Shown: positions 60,514-64,000 of the stretch, piece after piece
Layout of the letters: every line of letters starts with the position of its first letter
Numbering within the stretch: the first letter of the stretch is position 1
The notes under the pieces: generated by a model
What the model saw: the letters and a program-made list of their open reading frames with translations, nothing else
What the model was told of the DNA's origin: nothing
The model's database searches: none
Translations under genes and position numbers: made by a program
Assembly: GCF_010977575.1 (NCBI RefSeq)
Contig: NZ_CP048812.1
Coordinates: forward strand, 1,612,001 to 1,676,000
Direction: 5' to 3'
Origin: Halomonas socia
GTDB lineage: Bacteria; Pseudomonadota; Gammaproteobacteria; Pseudomonadales; Halomonadaceae
DNA: 64,000 nucleotides

Positions 60514-62436
60514 TCACTCGAGGTAGGTGTAGCCCTGCAGCCCGGCGGAGAGGTCGGCGAGGAAGGCCTGGTGCTCCTCTACGCTGAGTTGGCTGGCGTC
60601 CAGCTGGCTGGCCAGGTGGCGGCGCAGCACTTCGGCATCGAAATTGACGTGATCGAGGACCTGGGCCACGGTGTCGCCCTGGATGGCGTGGGACAGCACC
60701 CAGCGGCCGTCGGCGTCGAGGGCGGCGTCCACCGAGTCGGTGTCGCCGAACAGGTTGTGCAGGTCGCCGAGGATCTCCTGATAGGCGCCGACCAGGAAGA
60801 AGCCGAGCAGCTTCTCGTCGCCGTCGCGCCACTCGGGCAGCGGCAGGGTGCTCTCCACCCCTTGGCCGTCGACATAGTTGTCGATACGCCCGTCGCTGTC
60901 GCAGGTGATGTCCTGGATCACCCCGCGACGGCTTGGCGCACGCTCCAGGCCGCTCAGCGGCATCACTGGAAAGATCTGCTTGATGCCCCACACGTCGGGC
61001 AGCGACTGAAACAGCGAGAAGTTGACGAACAGCTTGTCGGCGAGCTTTTCGGCGAGTTCGTCGAGGATCTCGCGATGGGCGCGGTTGCGCCCGTCGAGGC
61101 GCGCCTTGAGCCGGGCGCAGGCGGCGAAGTAGACCGCCTCGCCCTCGGCGCGCGCGACCAGGCCGGCCAGTCCCAGCACGAAGCGATCCTGCAGCTCGCC
61201 CATGGCCTGCACCAGATCATGGTAGGCCTCGACCAGGCCGCGCGGCTCGTGCATGTCGGCCAGGCGGCCGTGCACGCGCCACAGCTCGTCGATCTGCGGG
61301 TCATCCTCGACCTGGCGCGGCGGTGCCTGGTCGTCGATGCGCTCTTCGCCGATCACGTTGGTGATCAGCACCGCGTGGTGGGCGGTCAGCGCGCGGCCCG
61401 ACTCGCTGATCAGGTGCGGATGCGGCAGGCCCTCGGCCTCGCAGGCCTGGCGGAAGGCCCATACCACGTTGCTGGCATATTCGCGCATCGAGTAGTTGAT
61501 CGAGAACTCGCTGCGCGAACGGGTGCCTTCGTAGTCGATGCCCAGGCCGCCGCCGACGTCGACGGTGTCCACCGGTGCGCCGAGTTCGCGCAGGCTCTGG
61601 TAGAAGCGCGCACACTCGCGCAGGCCGCGCTGGATATCGCGGATATTGGCGATCTGCGAGCCGAGGTGGAAGTGCACCAGCTGCAGGCTGCCCAGTGCAT
61701 CGCTGCGCTTGAGCCGTTCGATGACGCCGAGGGTCTGGCCGGCGGTGAGGCCGAACTTGGACTTCTCGCCGCCGGTGTCCTGCCACTTGCCGCGGCCCAC
61801 CGAGGCAAGCCGGGCGCGCAGGCCGATACGCGGCGTGACGCCGAGGTCGGCGGCCTCCTCGAGGATGATGTCGAGCTCGGAATACTTCTCCACCACCAGA
61901 TAGACCCGATGACCGAGTTTCTCGCCCATCAGCGCCAGACGGATGTATTCGCGGTCCTTGTAGCCGTTGCAGACGATCAGTGACGAGCCGTCGCCCGAGA
62001 GGGCCAGCACCGCCAGCAGTTCCGGCTTGCTGCCGGCCTCGAGGCCGACTCGGCCGCGCCCGCGCTCCTGGGTGGCGAGGATCTCCTCGACCACCCGGCG
62101 CTGCTGGTTGACCTTGATCGGATAGACCGCAGTGTAGCCGCCGGTATAGGCCTCTTCGCGAATCGCCGCGTCGAAGGCCGCGCACAGCTGCTCGACCCGG
62201 TCGTGGAGGATATCGGTGAAGCGCACCAGCACCGGCAGGCGCAGGCCGGCGTCGCGCAACTGGTCGACCAGAGCGTCCAGCGGCAGCGCCGGGCCCTCGG
62301 TTTCGCTGCCCAGCGGGCGCACCACGGTGTGGCCGCCGTCATCGACGTCGAAATAGCCGCTGCCCCACTGGTCGATGTTGTAGGTATGGCGCGCCAGGCG
62401 TAAAGGCGACGGTGCGCCGGCATCGAGCAGACTCAT
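60514..62436 (-). CDS. speA: Biosynthetic arginine decarboxylase
   Basis: 640 residues. PLP enzyme making agmatine for putrescine. The PLP lysine sits in YPIKVNQQRRVVEE; VGLEAGSKPELLAVL, VHFHLGSQIANI, VDVGGGLGIDYEG and CDSDGRIDNYVDG are typical blocks of the type III fold enzyme. Length fits E. coli SpeA. The start overlaps the thrB stop by four bases (ATGA). Confidence 0.97.
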   Translation of the reverse strand: MSLLDAGAPSPLRLARHTYNIDQWGSGYFDVDDGGHTVVRPLGSETEGPALPLDALVDQLRDAGLRLPVLVRFTDILHDRVEQLCAAFDAAIREEAYTGGYTAVYPIKVNQQRRVVEEILATQERGRGRVGLEAGSKPELLAVLALSGDGSSLIVCNGYKDREYIRLALMGEKLGHRVYLVVEKYSELDIILEEAADLGVTPRIGLRARLASVGRGKWQDTGGEKSKFGLTAGQTLGVIERLKRSDALGSLQLVHFHLGSQIANIRDIQRGLRECARFYQSLRELGAPVDTVDVGGGLGIDYEGTRSRSEFSINYSMREYASNVVWAFRQACEAEGLPHPHLISESGRALTAHHAVLITNVIGEERIDDQAPPRQVEDDPQIDELWRVHGRLADMHEPRGLVEAYHDLVQAMGELQDRFVLGLAGLVARAEGEAVYFAACARLKARLDGRNRAHREILDELAEKLADKLFVNFSLFQSLPDVWGIKQIFPVMPLSGLERAPSRRGVIQDITCDSDGRIDNYVDGQGVESTLPLPEWRDGDEKLLGFFLVGAYQEILGDLHNLFGDTDSVDAALDADGRWVLSHAIQGDTVAQVLDHVNFDAEVLRRHLASQLDASQLSVEEHQAFLADLSAGLQGYTYLE

Positions 62437-63395
62437 GCGGGGTGGGTCTCCGGCAGGGCCAGCGCGCCGTGCTGCAGGCGGCTGAGCAGAATGGTCCGGA
62501 ACTGCTCCGGGTCATGGGGCGTCAGGTCGTGGGCCGGCGGGTCGACGTAGACCACCAGCAGCCGCGATAGCCAGTAGCGCAGCGCGGTCATGCGTAGCAT
62601 CATCGGCCACGCCGCGCGCTCGGCGTCGGTCAGCGGGCGGCGCGCCTGGTAGGCGCGCAGGATGGCGTCGTGGCGCTCGGCGTCGAGGCTGCCGTCGGCA
62701 TTTACCGCCCAGTCGTTGATGACGATCGCCAGGTCGAACAGCAGGTCGCCGGTGCAGCCGTTGTAGAAGTCGATGATGCCACCCAGCCGCTCGCCGTCGA
62801 ACAGGGTGTTGTCGCGGAATAGGTCGCCGTGCAGCGCGCCCTGGGGCAGGTCCGGGGCGTCGCCGAAGAAGGCCTGGTAGGCGTCGACCTCGTCGCTCAT
62901 CAGCGCCTGGTCGTCGGCGGAGAGGTAGACCAGCACGCGATGGTGCATGGCCACCAGCCAGTGCAGGTCGCGGGGGTTGGGGCGGTGGCCGTCGAAGTAG
63001 CGCGATACCGCGTGCATATGGCCGAGGGCATCCCCCAGTGCCTGGCACTGGGCGAGATTCGGCGACCTGGGATACGTGCCTGGCAGGCGCGGAAACAGCA
63101 GCGCCGGCTTGCCGGCCAGGCTCTGCAGGGCGATGCCGTGGCGATCGTGTACCGGGCCAGGCACCGGCAGGCGGTGGTCGGCCAGGTAGTCGAGCAGATC
63201 GATGAAGAACGGCAGTTCCTCGTGCTCGCCCTGCTCGAACAGCGTCAACACCAGCGCCTGGCGCTCGGTGGTGACGAAATAGGTGGTGTTCTCGGTGCCG
63301 CTGGCTACGCCCTCGAGCTGCGTCAGCGTGCCAACGTCGAAGCGTTGCAGAAACTCTGCGACCTGAGCCTGGCTCAGCGGGGTAAATACGGCCAT
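62433..63395 (-). CDS. thrB: Homoserine kinase, APH-fold type
   Basis: 320 residues from MAVFTPLSQAQVAEFLQRF at 63395. Phosphorylates homoserine for threonine synthesis. This is the aminoglycoside-phosphotransferase-like form used by pseudomonads, not the GHMP kinase of E. coli. GTENTTYFV, KPALLFPRLPG, the catalytic loop LHGDLFRDNTLF and the metal Asp in GIIDFYNG. Coupled to speA; preceded by the DUF2782 gene as in Pseudomonas. Confidence 0.95.
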   Translation of the reverse strand: MAVFTPLSQAQVAEFLQRFDVGTLTQLEGVASGTENTTYFVTTERQALVLTLFEQGEHEELPFFIDLLDYLADHRLPVPGPVHDRHGIALQSLAGKPALLFPRLPGTYPRSPNLAQCQALGDALGHMHAVSRYFDGHRPNPRDLHWLVAMHHRVLVYLSADDQALMSDEVDAYQAFFGDAPDLPQGALHGDLFRDNTLFDGERLGGIIDFYNGCTGDLLFDLAIVINDWAVNADGSLDAERHDAILRAYQARRPLTDAERAAWPMMLRMTALRYWLSRLLVVYVDPPAHDLTPHDPEQFRTILLSRLQHGALALPETHPA

Positions 63396-63480
63396 GTCTC
63401 TCTCGCCCGGGGTTGCCAAGCGGCACATTGTACCGTCTTGCCTGTGCGATGCACGAAAAGTGTCGCCGGCCGGAGCGGGC

Positions 63481-63777
63481 TCAACGCCCGGTATTGACCC
63501 AGTCGGGTACCTCTATCGCATCACCGCTGACGCGGCTGAAATTGCCATCACCACGGCGATCGAGCAGGTGGTAGCGGTCGCCGTCGCGGGTGCGGATCTC
63601 GATGGCGTAGAGCTGGTCGTTGACGCGGAATTCGCGCAGGGTGCGATCCGCCTCCTGGCGCTCGGTGATCTGCGGCTCGGGCGACGACTGGGCATGGCTT
63701 GTCAGGCTGCCGAGCAGCAGGCCAGAGCCCAGCAACGCTACCAGCAGTGCGGCACGGGACGCGAGGAATGACGACAT
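63481..63777 (-). CDS. DUF2782 exported protein
   Basis: 98 residues from MSSFLASRAALLVALL at 63777, with AGGAGG six bases upstream. Signal peptide about 1-30 (cut near SHAQS). Core EADRTLREFRVNDQLYAIEI then GDRYHLLDRRGDG is the DUF2782 consensus. Function unknown. Lies upstream of thrB. Confidence 0.88.
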   Translation of the reverse strand: MSSFLASRAALLVALLGSGLLLGSLTSHAQSSPEPQITERQEADRTLREFRVNDQLYAIEIRTRDGDRYHLLDRRGDGNFSRVSGDAIEVPDWVNTGR

Positions 63778-63994
63778 GTAACCTCCTGCCGAGAGCGGCA
63801 CGATATGCTGCCTGCTTGGACTCCGGCGGTGAGTGGGAATTCACCGCTGCAGGCGATGCGACGAGGGACCGGGCCTCCTGCCCTTGGCACACGCCAGTAT
63901 AGGACCCGGTGACTCCTTTAGCGAGGGACGCCTGACGCCGCACGGCGAGCTGCGTATCATGGGGGAATTGCTTACGCTCAAGGATCGCTTCGCC

Positions 63995-64000
63995 ATGGCT
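63995..64000 (+). CDS. Possible start of polA (cut by the window edge)
   Basis: Only ATGGCT is visible, ten bases after AAGGA. In Pseudomonas the DUF2782-thrB pair is divergent from polA, which makes this the probable DNA polymerase I start. It rests on synteny, not sequence. Confidence 0.3.

Noticed and set aside
60460..61983. 507-residue plus-strand frame opposite speA
   Set aside because: Shadow of a GC-rich gene; no start context and no recognisable protein.

Overview
The window reads as chromosome of a GC-rich halophilic gammaproteobacterium of the Halomonadaceae (Halomonas type). It has an ectoine hydroxylase gene (ectD) and an rRNA operon of gammaproteobacterial form. Its core gene order (dksA-gluQ-small ORF-cbrA-cbrB-ncRNA-pcnB-folK-panB-panC; pilT/pilU-yggS-yggT-metX-metW) is one I know mainly from Pseudomonas. 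All assignments come from reading the translations and motifs; no database search was run.

Layout. 1-986: 3' part of pnp. 1171-5606: an accessory catabolic-looking cluster (LysR regulator, an unusually long BKACE-like protein, MFS transporter, haloacid dehalogenase). Its first half is strikingly AT-rich. 5677-17456 (mostly minus): thiolase, panC-panB-folK-pcnB, then the carbon-catabolite module cbrB-cbrA with its small upstream ORF, gluQ and dksA. Between cbrB and pcnB an 870-base gap holds what I read as a CrcZ-type small RNA on the minus strand. It has a sigma-54 promoter and about eight CAACAACAA-type Hfq/Crc motifs, several displayed in hairpin loops. 17701-27897: aminotransferase, sfsA, DUF4426 protein, metW-metX-yggT-yggS, pilT-pilU, anmK, tyrS. 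27898-34257: one rrn operon (16S, tRNA-Ile, tRNA-Ala, 23S, 5S) with tandem promoters and boxA sites, plus a broken tRNA-Ile copy and a broken 5S 3' end. 34270-51302: hisC, AEC transporter, ene-reductase, NlpE-like lipoprotein, radA, selD-selU, a glutamine-amidotransferase-like protein lacking its nucleophile, an alkyltransferase-like protein, DUF416, a beta-barrel protein, hisBHAF, PanZ-like acetyltransferase, asmA-like gene, mutY, yggX.

51386-51675 is a tRNA cluster (Phe, Gln, Thr). Behind it, up to 58504, lies a decayed mobile region: small unknown genes, a Mu-like com/adenine-methylase pair ruined by frameshifts, a nonsense codon and an internal deletion, a complete IS66 element with an exact 8-bp target duplication inside a small gene, an orphan XRE antitoxin and a BrnT/BrnA toxin-antitoxin pair. 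Core sequence resumes with ectD, a fumarylacetoacetase-family protein, speA, thrB and a DUF2782 protein, probably with polA starting at the right edge.

The strongest discovery is the CrcZ-like RNA. Its upstream two-component system (CbrA sensing, CbrB activating sigma-54 promoters) and its CA motifs predict that it titrates Hfq/Crc and relieves catabolite repression, as in pseudomonads. Second is the mosaic LysR/BKACE/MFS/dehalogenase cluster, whose substrate is unknown.
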